Assembly (NCBI GenBank): GCA_038380795.1
Contig: CM076259.1
Location: forward strand, 60,717,938-60,781,937
Source: Pyrocephalus nanus
Taxonomy: Eukaryota; Chordata; Aves; Passeriformes; Tyrannidae
Direction: 5' to 3'
DNA length: 64,000 nt
Part shown: positions 49,303 through 59,896 of the stretch, piece after piece
Layout: each line of letters starts with the position of its first letter
Numbering within the stretch: the first letter of the stretch is position 1
Notes under the pieces: model-generated
The model's database searches: none
What the model saw: the letters and a program-made list of their open reading frames with translations, nothing else
What the model was told of the DNA's origin: nothing
Translations under genes and position numbers: made by a program

Positions 49303-50489
49303 GTTGGAATGTAAAAACCATGGAAGTTAATTACAGGGGTTGTTGATTTCATGCCTGCCTACCTACCCAGAAGGCTTTGAGCTTGCATATGCAGTTGTGT
49401 AAAACAGAAAAAGTGTGCTACTTAGAAAATTTTAAAAATCTGAGTTGAGTCCTTATAGTAATTTTCCATAACAATTCCAATGAAGTTGTTACACTGTCTC
49501 TCAAGAGTTAATAAGATCTGGTTTTGACTCGAGGGAAAAGAGTGAAAGTTGTTTTAAACAGTGTTTCCCAACTAGTAATATCAATTTGCAATAATTTAAT
49601 AAATGTACAATATCAGAGTCCATTCCTATAGTTGGACTTAGTGCATATATAAAGCTTTATTAGTCGTCAGTTTTGCCTCTGGAAACAGGTAAAGCTCTTC
49701 AGATTTTGTGAGATGGTGTAATTTTATCTAAATTTTTTTAAGTAACTGATATTTTTCCAAATTATACTACCTACCAGAAAACAGTGTTTCTCAAAGTTCT
49801 GCACATACGAATGATAATTGCAGGAGGACATCAGCAAGTTGCATATGGAAACCACATAAATAGGAGGCCAGTCTTTCCACAGTGTTACACACTAGCTTAA
49901 ATGAACTTCAGTTGAGATATTCATTGGAATTTAGGAGCATACAAAGAGAGATAGTAAAAGTATTACATCCTACAGTGTTTATTAGCAAATTGGAGAGGGT
50001 AAGTTGTAGGATCATATCCCTGGAAATAGTATATGTAGGCAAGAGATTGGCATAGGCTCTGAATAATTTTGGTAAGCATTTGACTCTTCATCACAGCATG
50101 ATAACGCTGAAGTTATATTCAACTGCAAGTCCCTGGCTGAGACATCTGAATGTCTTAAAAGACTCGGCAGCTGTCCAGCTGTGCTCTTGTACCAGTACTG
50201 GCAAGACAGACTTGATGTAGTTAAAAGCTGACTCCGTCAATGCCTGCTGTAGTGCTTCTGATAGACAACTGTATATGCCCAGGGTATTAATGTATTACAG
50301 CTTTGAAACGAAGTGGTATCGCTCTTTGCAGTGCAGAGGTCTTACTTAACCCAATAGATGTTTTTAATATGCTTTGAATTTAAACTTTGGTTTTGAGCTC
50401 TGTAATTTAATACAGTAAATTATGTTGAGTAACGAATGTTGAGCTGAACCAGAAATCATTCTTCTTTCCTTTTTTATTGCTGTTACTAG
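49303..50489. other. LRCH1 intron after window exon 7
   Basis: 1187 bases; donor gttgga, acceptor 'actag'. No feature recognised. Confidence 0.75.
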
Positions 50490-50602
50490 TGGAATTCCAT
50501 CAAGGATCTTCTCACTTGATTGTCAATGATAAGTCAAGAGAAACAGTAAACCAGTTCGATGAATCGGATACACTTACTTCTGAATTTATGAGTTACATGA
50601 AG
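50490..50602 (+). CDS. LRCH1: LRCH1 window exon 8 (linker; non-canonical GC donor)
   Basis: 113 bases encoding 'VEFHQGSSHLIVNDKSRETV' through 'LTSEFMSYMK'. It is entered in phase 1 (G|TG) and left in phase 0. The donor is AAG|GCAAGT, a textbook GC-type 5' splice site; no GT nearby gives a frame that meets the next exon. This is the fastest-diverging stretch relative to what I recall from mammals. Confidence 0.9.
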
Positions 50603-52122
50603 GCAAGTTTGTGACAATTTTAAGGGGGGGAGAAATATTTTCACTACTTTCATAATTGCAGAGCAAACAGGAATGATAAACTGCATATATTTTAATGAGT
50701 AAGAGAGTGCAATTGATATTCATTGTTGTAAAAAGATACAGAAAGCAAAAATAAGCAGGTAAGTTTAAAATTATTACAATAATTTAGGATATCAATTTAC
50801 CCATAACTCTTTCTAGTGTATATAAGAGTTATTCTCTAACTATATTTAAGGCTTTAGGAAAAAAAGACGAGTATGTTTCGTGTTACTTGCTTTATATTTT
50901 GAATTGAGCAATATTTTGTATTTGTTACATTGCTAAAATGCAAGACAATTTTGTGCTAAATGTGGTTGCTCAAGTTTTGAAGTAGTGTTATGGTAGTAAA
51001 ATACATTTTCTTAAATTTTTTAAATATTATAGTAAAAATTGAGAGATCTCTCAAGACAAATTGTATCAAATCACCTTCTAGAATAAGTGCTGCATTTTTG
51101 TTATCTTATGATGTATACCCTTCTTATGGGAAAAATCATGTTCTTCATTCCTGTAAGGTGAAGAAAAATGAAAAAAATGGCTTTATTTATTCTAGTAGGG
51201 ATTGGCACTGGGAAATGAGCCATCATTGGAGAATGTTAGAGAAGCTGGTACACGCCTCAATGTACCATATGGCAGAGTTGGATAGCATTTATTGGTACAG
51301 GGTGATGCAACTCATGTGCCAAACATGACACAAGAGAGGATAAGCCTCTCTTTTCTGCTGTTGATTCTCTACAAGTACAAATGCACATTCATTCAGAGAG
51401 CTTCTGTCTTTATTGGCAGCTGAACAAATTCAGTATTCCTGCTTGCCTGAGATGAAAGGGACAGTTGCAAAGCACCAAGTGGAAGCTTAAAAGGGAGTGT
51501 CAGGTTTTCAAATAAGTAAAACTTCATACTTAAAGGTGTAGGAGCTCTAATTTATGCCTACATTGAACCCAAAGTAACTGGCTGACTGATACGAAGTCTT
51601 GCATGCAATTTTTGTTCTGATTTGTTCTTCTTTAAAACAATGTTTCAAGACTGTCAAAATTTTCAATTATGAATTCTGTTTATCAGTATGGGTGAAGTAT
51701 GTACTTGCCACTGTTTGCATATTTGGAATTTCCTTACTCTGTAAAGAAATCTGTCTGCAGTAGGAGGGAAAGTAGGAGGAGAGTTAGGGTCCTGCTTAAT
51801 TGAAGCATTGTTTCTATGTGCCAGAAAGTCACAGAGTCCAGGACATAGAATGAAGAATTCTTATGCAGCTTGACTTTCTTTTTACTATTAAAGGAGGGTA
51901 AGGGCTGTTAACCTTAATAAAATCTGAAGAGTGAATAGAAGATCTTGTAATCAGTATCTTAAAAGGGGTTACCATAAAGAGTGGAGCAGAAGCATTGAAC
52001 TGCTTCAGCTAACCAACCTAAACTGTTACATAAATTAGGTCAGTGCAGAGTCTGAAAGCAAAATTTATCTGCCTACTTAATTGCAAAGTTCAGTTCTCAT
52101 TATCACTTTTGTCTGCTCACAG
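50603..52122. other. LRCH1 GC-AG intron
   Basis: 1520 bases that begin GC rather than GT and end 'cacag'. The 112-codon frame at 50990-51328 has no recognised domain. Confidence 0.8.
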
Positions 52123-52190
52123 AGCAGAGCAGCAGAGTGTGATGAATTATTAAGGATAGAAGAGGACACACAATGGCAAACAGACGAAAT
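52123..52190 (+). CDS. LRCH1: LRCH1 window exon 9
   Basis: 68 bases encoding 'SRAAECDELLRIEEDTQWQT' and 'DE' plus two bases of an Ile codon (AT|A). It aligns with recalled LRCH1 'RAEDCEELLRIEED'. The donor is gtgagt. Confidence 0.93.
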
Positions 52191-53274
52191 GTGAGTATTT
52201 TTTATGTATCTATAAGTTATTAGCTGTGTCATTTAATTAGTTTGACCAGAACTGGTATTTCCTTGTCAGTTAATAATTTTGTAGACTCAGAGGCATGACA
52301 AATGCATAGCCTTTCACTTTGTGTGTGCTCAGTGTTTTACATATTATTGCTGAATAGCGTGGATGTTGTATTACAACTAATTAATTTGTATGCACTGATA
52401 ATGCTATAGTGTTTTTTACCTATGTAGAATGCAAGCTTTTTTATTAGATATTTTGATATTTAGCTTATTAAAGGTATTGGTAACAAAAGATTTTATCAGA
52501 ATTTGTAAGATTTAAATTAAATGTACAATTAAAAAATCAATTTAATTGGAAAACATCCCTCCATATTTTTCTTCTTTTGTCATAATTTTAGCCATGGAGC
52601 AATCATTAACTCATAGATATTAATTTAAGAGTAGAACAAGTGAACGTCAGTTGCTGGGGTGAATGCATAAGAAAAGGGAATTTAACATGACAGTGTACTG
52701 TGAAGTTGTCACTTATCAGAACAGTGTAGTCCTATATGATGCAAAAACTAAAACTGAAGGAAGGAAAGAAGTAGTAACTTTCTGAAAGAGCCTTACTGGC
52801 AGAACTAATAGGAAATAATACTTCTAAACCCCAAAAAGAATTACCAATGTTGAAAAGCAAAAGAAAGCAAGCTGGCCTTTAAAAAGAGTCATTGTATTTA
52901 TGTTGATACTATTCACGTTAATACATGTGATGAGAGCAGTTAAGAGTCAAATATCGGTAAATAAATTTTCAGTTTTAGAAAACATTCTACTTAGTTGAAT
53001 GCTGAAAGTTTCAGTTCATCAGATTTGTTTGTTTATATATGTATTAGGTTCGGGGAATTTGTTAAGGACCAAGTGTTGGAGAACTTTTTCAGAAGAAACT
53101 CTTTCCATAAATTCAGCACATACTGGTGTGTAGAGAGGCTGTTTTTCCCTGTCTATAGTGCTTTAATGCACTATAGTTGGAAGATGCAGCTCACAAACTG
53201 AAATCCAGACTACCCTTGATAATTGCTGTTATACCTTTTCTTTGAATGCTTTTTTTTTTTTTTTTCTGTTATAG
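52191..53274. other. LRCH1 intron after window exon 9
   Basis: 1084 bases ending in a long T-run and 'ttatag'. Nothing else recognised. Confidence 0.8.
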
Positions 53275-53361
53275 ACTAAATTTATCAGAAGAACAAACTA
53301 TTGATATAGCAATGATAGAACAACTAAGAGAAGCAGTAGATTTATTACAAGATTCCAACAG
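53275..53361 (+). CDS. LRCH1: LRCH1 window exon 10
   Basis: 87 bases encoding 'LNLSEEQTIDIAMIEQLREA' and 'VDLLQDSN', plus two bases of an Arg codon. The DIAMIEQLREAVDLLQD helix is highly conserved in LRCH1. The donor is ag|gtatgc. Confidence 0.95.
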
Positions 53362-55351
53362 GTATGCTTACAATAGCTGATGTGTTAATGAAATATATTT
53401 TAAAATTTTTAAATTACTTTAGAGTACTCTTTTAACTGACAATTGATTAAATTCTCTGGAGTTTTGAAGCACTTTGTTAGCATACCACTGTATGCAGGGT
53501 TGTTAAGAACACTAGCATTCTCTTTCTGAGTATCTAGACAAGATTTCCAGTAAAAGAAGCAGGATTTCAAGTATAAGAGAAACCTAAAATTAGAGATGAG
53601 GACACCCCCTAACCATTCATCTCACGTACACTACTGTGATATTCTGGAGTTTTGTCCAGGATTTTCACATTCTTTTTGAAATAAATTTTCCTCCTACTCA
53701 TAGTTGGTGTATTTTGTTGGAATGAGAATGTCTTCTGGCCCATCTTTATCACAATTCAATGGAGCATATAGAGGAGGTATCTGAATTAGTAGTCACGTTT
53801 CTTTAGTCTTCTTAAATCCAAAGGAGAAAGAGGAGAGGCTGAGAAATCTGTTTAGACTTCCCTTGACTGCAGAAGGCAAGATTTTATAATCTAGGTGCCT
53901 GTTTTAAGAGGCTGAAGTCAAGGTGGAATGACTCTGGGTTTGTGGCTAAGCGAAGGAATAAGTATATAAAAGAAAACAAATACTTGCCGTACTGGAAAAG
54001 TCTGACAATTGTGGTGTAAGTAATTCTGTCCAGATGCTTGCTATTGCTTTTCTTTGTGTAATCACCTTCAGAAGTTGATTAAGTTCATTTTACTACTATG
54101 AGGTAGCTGGTTTACAGCTTTATCTCTCTGAAGACTAGAAACCTCTTTGTCACTTCCAGTCTTACGTATACTTGGTTCTCTTTCCTCCCTTGACCAGTTC
54201 ACCACTGCTATTTGCTTTTGTGACTACACTGTTCTTTACTTTAAATGCCTATTTTGTTACTGATTTTCACCTAGCAGACCTTTGTGCTTTTAGGACAGAA
54301 ATTTGCTCCTCTTAGTATTTCTAGTATTTTGCATCATGTGAAGAGTACTTGAATTCTTGAATCACATAATAAATACTTGAATCAGAAGTATTTTTGCTTA
54401 ATAAAATGTTTTACAAATTAGGAAATCTCTTTTGTTCCTATAGCTTCCTAGTACCATTGCTTCTGCATGTCGTATGAGACTTATTACTTTGTGGGAAGAG
54501 TATTGTAGTTAAAAAAGGAAAAAAAGCAACAGTGAAAAAATTTCAGTTGTTAGCCTTATAAATTTTGTCATTTGATTTTTGTTTCCAAATGTTGCCCCAG
54601 TATTTCCTACATATTTCGTATTTTTAAAAAAATTAAAAAGGTCAATAAAATGCAGAAACCCTGTTTTTCCATGCACATGCAGATGTGCTTTTATTGGTAA
54701 GACTACAGTAAATTTGAAATAAGACTTTTAAAAATGGCTAATCTTGTAATATTTTTACTAATGGATATGATTATTACACTTCTAAAATGCTTATCCTGTT
54801 ACTGTTGTTTTAGTGTTCTGCAGAGTTTCAAATCTGCATACCCTACGTGCACATAAGCAGCATTTCATTTCTGGGATGGAAAATGATTTCTGATTCAATC
54901 TTCTTTTTCAGTATTTTCAGATGTTTGGTTCATATTCTATATTCTCTTTCCTGTATTTACTGCTTTCTTTCATTTTCTCATGCACTGCAAGAGCAAATTG
55001 CATGTGAATATCTAACCAGGTCTGTGGCTTCCATTTGGACAATGGGTGCTAGAGGTCAGATAGAGAGATGTACTGTCTTCTAGATAATGGCATGTTTGTT
55101 GGTAGTAAAGAGGTCCTGTTTTGATACAAGGCATTGCTCAGAGTGATATTTGCAGATAAGAGCATTAAACTGGCTTTGCTGAACTGAAGCATCAGGAGAC
55201 ACTTCCAGAAGTTTTTAGGAGATAACACTGAACAGGTTAAACCCATGACTATTAAAGTATTTCACATATCCATTTGTTTGAAATTAAGTGCTAAACAGAA
55301 TGGTTGCAAAAGCTATACCCCAGTGCAATGTTCTTATTTCAAACCTTGCAG
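53362..55351. other. LRCH1 intron after window exon 10
   Basis: 1990 bases, GT-AG; no feature recognised. Confidence 0.75.
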
Positions 55352-55441
55352 ATTTAGCATAGATATTTCAGAGAGCAGTGGTACGAATCTGCATCCCATG
55401 GAACCAGCAACAGATTTAGAATTTCTAGAATCTACAGTAAA
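55352..55441 (+). CDS. LRCH1: LRCH1 window exon 11
   Basis: 90 bases encoding 'FSIDISESSGTNLHPMEPAT' and 'DLEFLESTV', ending with two bases of an Asn codon. I chose the donor aa|gtgtgt because it joins in frame to the next microexon and gives 'ESTVNGQIQ', matching the recalled LRCH1 order. A donor five bases earlier (aca|gtaaag) would break that join. Confidence 0.85.
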
Positions 55442-55553
55442 GTGTGTTTGTTTACCTTCTCTAGAAAAAGAAAGAATGCATTTGTCAGATGCATCATATT
55501 CAAGTTGCTACATAATGAATTACCTGTTTCCATTTGTTTATCTTTATACATAG
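55442..55553. other. LRCH1 mini-intron (112 bp)
   Basis: A very short GT-AG intron. If retained it is open in frame until a TAG at its last three bases, so retention would truncate the protein. Confidence 0.8.
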
Positions 55554-55590
55554 TGGTCAAATACAGATGGAGATGTCCTCCCTTGGTCAG
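55554..55590 (+). CDS. LRCH1: LRCH1 window exon 12 (37-bp microexon)
   Basis: One base completing Asn plus 12 codons, 'GQIQMEMSSLGQ'. It sits between 'catag' and the donor gtacgt. It corresponds to the recalled LRCH1 'NGQIQLE' segment, which is the main support for such a small exon. Confidence 0.85.
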
Positions 55591-56264
55591 GTACGTTAAT
55601 GAGTGTATTATTACAAAATACTTCTTGGGGGAAAGACAGGAAATGAGCCAGCAATTTCACTCTACCAAGTAGAGAAGGGAAAAAGCTAGTAGGCTGGAGG
55701 ACAGAACTAATTTTTCTTTAACGTATTTATAGAATCGTTTGGGATTTTTTTTAATCTGTATATGTAACATTTTTCCATGTTTATCAGTTACTTTTTCATT
55801 ATAGTTTCCCTGCCCCTGTATGTAACTGTCATGTATGCCAGTTCAGTTATGCATCCTCATCTACCATCTGACCCCCCTATCTCCCTCTTCTGGTCTAGGA
55901 AAACAGTGCATTCAGTAAGGATAACCACAAAATATTTTGTGAAATAACAATTAGTGTTTTTCCAGAGTACTGTCCTGTAGTTACAGAGACTATCTGAAGT
56001 ATATTTTTGGAGTTTTAATGTGTGATAATGCAGGTTATTATTTTTTCAGTGTGCTGACTGGTGGACTGGTATTCTTTATGAAGTAGTTTTTGATTTACAT
56101 TATCTATCTGTTAGCACTGAAACTGTAATTATATAGTATCTGCTTACTTCTTTGTTTGCTTTTCATCACAGTATTTGTAAGAAATATTTTAAGGTAATGT
56201 TATACAAAAAAAAAATAGGTCTATTTCCGGTGGTACACAGTCTGAAGAGTTACTTATCTTACAG
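55591..56264. other. LRCH1 intron after window exon 12
   Basis: 674 bases if the 56265 acceptor is used; ends 'cttacag'. No other feature recognised. Confidence 0.7.
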
Positions 56265-56378
56265 AGAGAAAATGCTGAAGAGGAACTAGAATTTCAGAGG
56301 AGGAGGGAGTTTATAATGGAGAAAGCAAAGCCTGAAGCGAGAACTTGTGAAAACAGTGAAAAATGGTCATTGAATCAG
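56265..56378 (+). CDS. LRCH1: LRCH1 window exon 13 (probable cassette exon)
   Basis: 114 bases (38 codons), phase 0 at both ends, encoding 'RENAEEELEFQRRREFIMEK' then 'AKPEARTCENSEKWSLNQ', a charged helix. The 'ELEFQRRREFIMEKAKPEA' part resembles a segment of the paralogue LRCH3 ('HQRREQLVERTRREA', from memory). The human LRCH1 form I recall goes directly from the exon 12 to the exon 14 equivalent, so this exon is probably optional. An acceptor at 56239-56240 would add 'SEELLILQ' in frame. Donor gtatgg. Confidence 0.78.
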
Positions 56379-58550
56379 GTATGGAGGTGTCTAGATACAA
56401 TAAATGTGGAAACATTTGGCATGGATCTTTGCATTCTGTCAATTTGTGTGTGGGGATAATGGGTTTAGGCCCATTTGGGGAGTTGGCTTGGCTTTGTTGG
56501 TGTTGTTTTTTTTTTTTTTTTGGTTGGTTGGTTTTTTGTTTGTTTTAGGTTTTTGTTTCATTTTGGGGCTTTTGTTTGTTTGGTTGTTTTTTGTTTTGGT
56601 TTGGTTTTTTTTTGGTTTTTGCCTTAGTATAAATCTCAAGGTTTGACAGTAATTGGAAAGTTGACTAAGACCCATCTCTTAGGAAGGAACCGATATAATA
56701 CAATTAATAAAAGCATTTTTGCCCAATATAAAGTATATTAGTTGCAGTGGTTGCATTTTCGTGGAAAATAATGTCACCTCAAAGTTATATCTTCAAAAAA
56801 CTGAAATACCCGATTCCTCTTCTGCCCTCACCCCAAATATGCTTGTAGTTATATAAGCTTCCAACTTCTTATTAACAGCAGTATTTTTATTATTATTTTT
56901 ATTGATTTTTGTTATTGCAAGCAGACTGTTTATAGGTTGAGATGCTAGTTTTAAAATTTCATAAATATTTTAAGATTTCTGTACATTGTAATGATCCAGA
57001 AGTAAAGAACTGTGAAAAGCCCTAATTTAAATATTTGAGGCATATGATATTACTTCAGAACTTGCTATATAGGGATTTTTGTGACTACTCTTGTAAGAAG
57101 ATTGTGAGAGCAAAATTACGGAACATGCTGTTTAAATTGGTAGTACAGTAATGTGATCCATTGTATGGAGACATAGATTTTTTTGGCTTATGTTGATGCC
57201 TTTCAGATATTCTCATGTGTCATCATTTCTACCAGATATTCCTATGATAACCTTGTGACTTTGTTAATATGAATTTTGTCTTCCCTTTTTCTTTACCCAA
57301 CTCAATTTTTTTTGACATTTTAATCTCCTTTGTTGTATTGTTGTACATTGGGTTTACCACACTTTATTTGGAACAGTTCTTATTCCTTGTTGAAATGAAC
57401 ATATAAGGCTAATTCAGTGTCAAAGTATGTGTGGTCTCTGTAGCTTAGTGAACTGTTTAACAAGGATATACCACTGAAGAAAAAATCTTCCTAAACACCT
57501 GTGGGTGAAAGTATTAGGCACATTCTGTGAAATGGAAACACTTCCTGTAAGAGCAAGTTTTTAATCATGCTGTGTTCTTTGCAGTACAGTAAGCACTTGT
57601 GTTGCTGCTTATGTTACTAAATGAATTCAATTCAGCATAAATTCAAAATTCTGACTAGCACAGTAGCACTCAAGCATGCAAGTCCCCAGGTAGAGCTGGC
57701 TGGGATCAGATGAGTAAGATTTCTTTCTGTTTATCCTGGATAATACAGTGGTTGAGATAAGGTTATGAAAGATGTCTAAAGCTGAAGAATTTTTTTTAAG
57801 CTTGAAAAGTGGCCAAGAAAGGTCATGAAGCAAAATGGGTGTGTAATCTTCATTCCCATCTTGCTAGCTTTTGGGAAGCTCTGTGATTGTGGGGACCTAG
57901 TGTTCCAAGTGCTCTCTTTTATCTTATCTACATTTTTATCTGTTAAAAAAAGTTTTGTCCTAAAAAAAATGTTTTGAATTGAATTATAATTTACTTATTC
58001 CAGCTGTGTTTGTGCTAAGTTATGATTGATGCTGAATCAGGGACTTTATTTCATATTTATTAATGTGATGTACATGTTTCCAATGTAACTGTGGCAGAAG
58101 TGGTAACCAAAGGTATGTTACATTGCAGTTATAAAATTAATTGCTTATGGAATACTTCTCTCTTCAAATCTTTATTAAAAATTTATATTTGCATATTAAA
58201 CCTTGGTGGTAGTTTAATTAAAAAATATATGAAACAAAATTGTATGCTGCATTTTACCCAATAAACATTAAAATCTTACAAAAGCAGTTATAATCCCTAA
58301 GTATTGAAGCTAAAAAGTTAATGACAAATCTGTGAGAATAATTTCCACGTTTTTTTAAAGTGGTGTTCAGCTAGCAATAGCAATAATATTTATTATTCAT
58401 GCAAAGTAATGGTTTCAGCGAAAAAATTAATTAGGTATGAACATATATCTGACTATCATGAGTAAAATGCGCCATTATCTTGTATCAGTAATATAGTTTC
58501 TGAAATAGTTTTTTTTTCTTTTATTTTCTTTTTTCTTTCCAAACATGCAG
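56379..58550. other. LRCH1 intron after window exon 13
   Basis: 2172 bases with a T/G-rich low-complexity tract at 56494-56622 close to the upstream exon. No gene seen. Confidence 0.75.
56494..56622 (+). repeat. T/G-rich low-complexity tract
   Basis: About 130 bases almost entirely T and G on the sense strand, with repeated 'ttgg' and 'tttg' units. The long open frames over it on both strands are composition artefacts. Confidence 0.85.
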
Positions 58551-58598
58551 AATGATATAATTGTTTGGAATACGAGTGGGCAGACCTCTCACAATGAG
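58551..58598 (+). CDS. LRCH1: LRCH1 window exon 14
   Basis: 48 bases, 16 codons, 'NDIIVWNTSGQTSHNE', phase 0 at both ends. It is preceded by a strong pyrimidine tract and 'tgcag', followed by gtaaga. It aligns with the recalled LRCH1 'SDLTLQSNGSQYSPNE'. Like exon 13 it could be skipped without frame loss. Confidence 0.88.
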
Positions 58599-59823
58599 GT
58601 AAGATGCTAGTGCCATTTCTTTGTCTCTCATATATTTTGTATGAGTGCTTCATATACTAAATGAAATGTAACTGAATATCACAGAACATATAACTGAGCT
58701 CATCAGAAATGGATATGGGGCTTGTTTGGCCTGCGGTTCATTCTTGTCATCTTAAAGTTTTACTAGCATATAAAAATACACTTTCTGCTAAGCTTATTTC
58801 TGAGCTTATGTAGCTTAGTATAAAACTTTTTTTTAATATTTTCCCCCTTTGACACATTTTCTTTTTTAAATTTTTTGGGGTTTAATTCTTCCTTGTTTGA
58901 CAAGACTTAATGTTAATTTCAATGTAATTTCTTTTGGCAGGGTTGTGTCATGTCCTTTATTAGGTTTCAGAGGGGAGTATGATTTTATTGAATCTGTCGC
59001 TCACACAGTGCTAATCTCATCAGAAGATTGAGAAAGGGAAACTGTATGGAGCGCCTTACAGAGATTTTTTTTCTCTTCATATTTTTTATGCAGAAATAGG
59101 GCTTCTCCTTCTACATTGCATTGTGCATGAATATCCTGCAAATTCAGGAGCACCCAGGCACCTTCCACCAGTCTTGGTGATGGGACTTACATAATTCCCA
59201 GCTGCCAGAGGAATCATTTTTTTAAATGGGATTCCTATTTTGAAGTTTGGTCATAGGACTTTTTCTGTGTTACCATTAGTGGTATGATGATTATACTTCA
59301 CTTTCTCCTGTATGTTGCTGCTCCATTCTTCCTGCTGCAACTCTTACCCTAGTTTAGGGTCAAGGGTGATCCTGCTCTGAGGTGTGTGCTTAATTTCTCC
59401 TTTTCTGCTTTTTATGCAGAAATTCAGTGTTGCATGGAAAATACCATGCACAATGGTAACTAATTCTGTGAAAGCAACAAACGTATCTAGGGAAAAAACA
59501 TGTCTTTGTTTTCTTTTCCTAAATGTACTCTGCCACAAAATGTATGTTTGATGGAACCAATGATGACAGGAAGAAAACTGGGAAGTAATTGATCTTATTT
59601 ATAACTAGGGGGAATATCTTGCTGTCTTCTGTCAGAAACTCATCTTTTCCAGCAGAGGAGTAGGGCACAATAAAAAAGGGAGATTATCAAAGTGTGAGGC
59701 TATAACGTGATCAGATTATGGTGGAGCTGTAGCATACAGAAACTTTTGCATTTTACATAGTCAGATATGCTGAGATATTCTGGATGTTACTCTTATTTTG
59801 ATTTATGTTCTTGAATTACACAG
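58599..59823. other. LRCH1 intron after window exon 14
   Basis: 1225 bases, GT-AG; no feature recognised. Confidence 0.75.
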
Positions 59824-59896
59824 AGTAAGGATAAAAGTCCAACAATGTCTCCTACTACAAACACCACAATCCCTTTTGGCCTGAAGCCACGATCAG
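59824..59896 (+). CDS. LRCH1: LRCH1 window exon 15 (last in window)
   Basis: 73 bases encoding 'SKDKSPTMSPTTNTTIPFGL' and 'KPRS', plus one base of the next codon. The PFGLKPRS motif is shared with LRCH2. The acceptor is 'cacag' and the donor g|gtaatg. The following coiled-coil and calponin-homology exons were not found before 64000. Confidence 0.94.

Noticed and set aside
56363..56675. Open frames on both strands over the T/G tract
   Set aside because: Low-complexity Phe/Leu/Val or Lys/Asn/Thr strings from the T/G-rich repeat, not genes.
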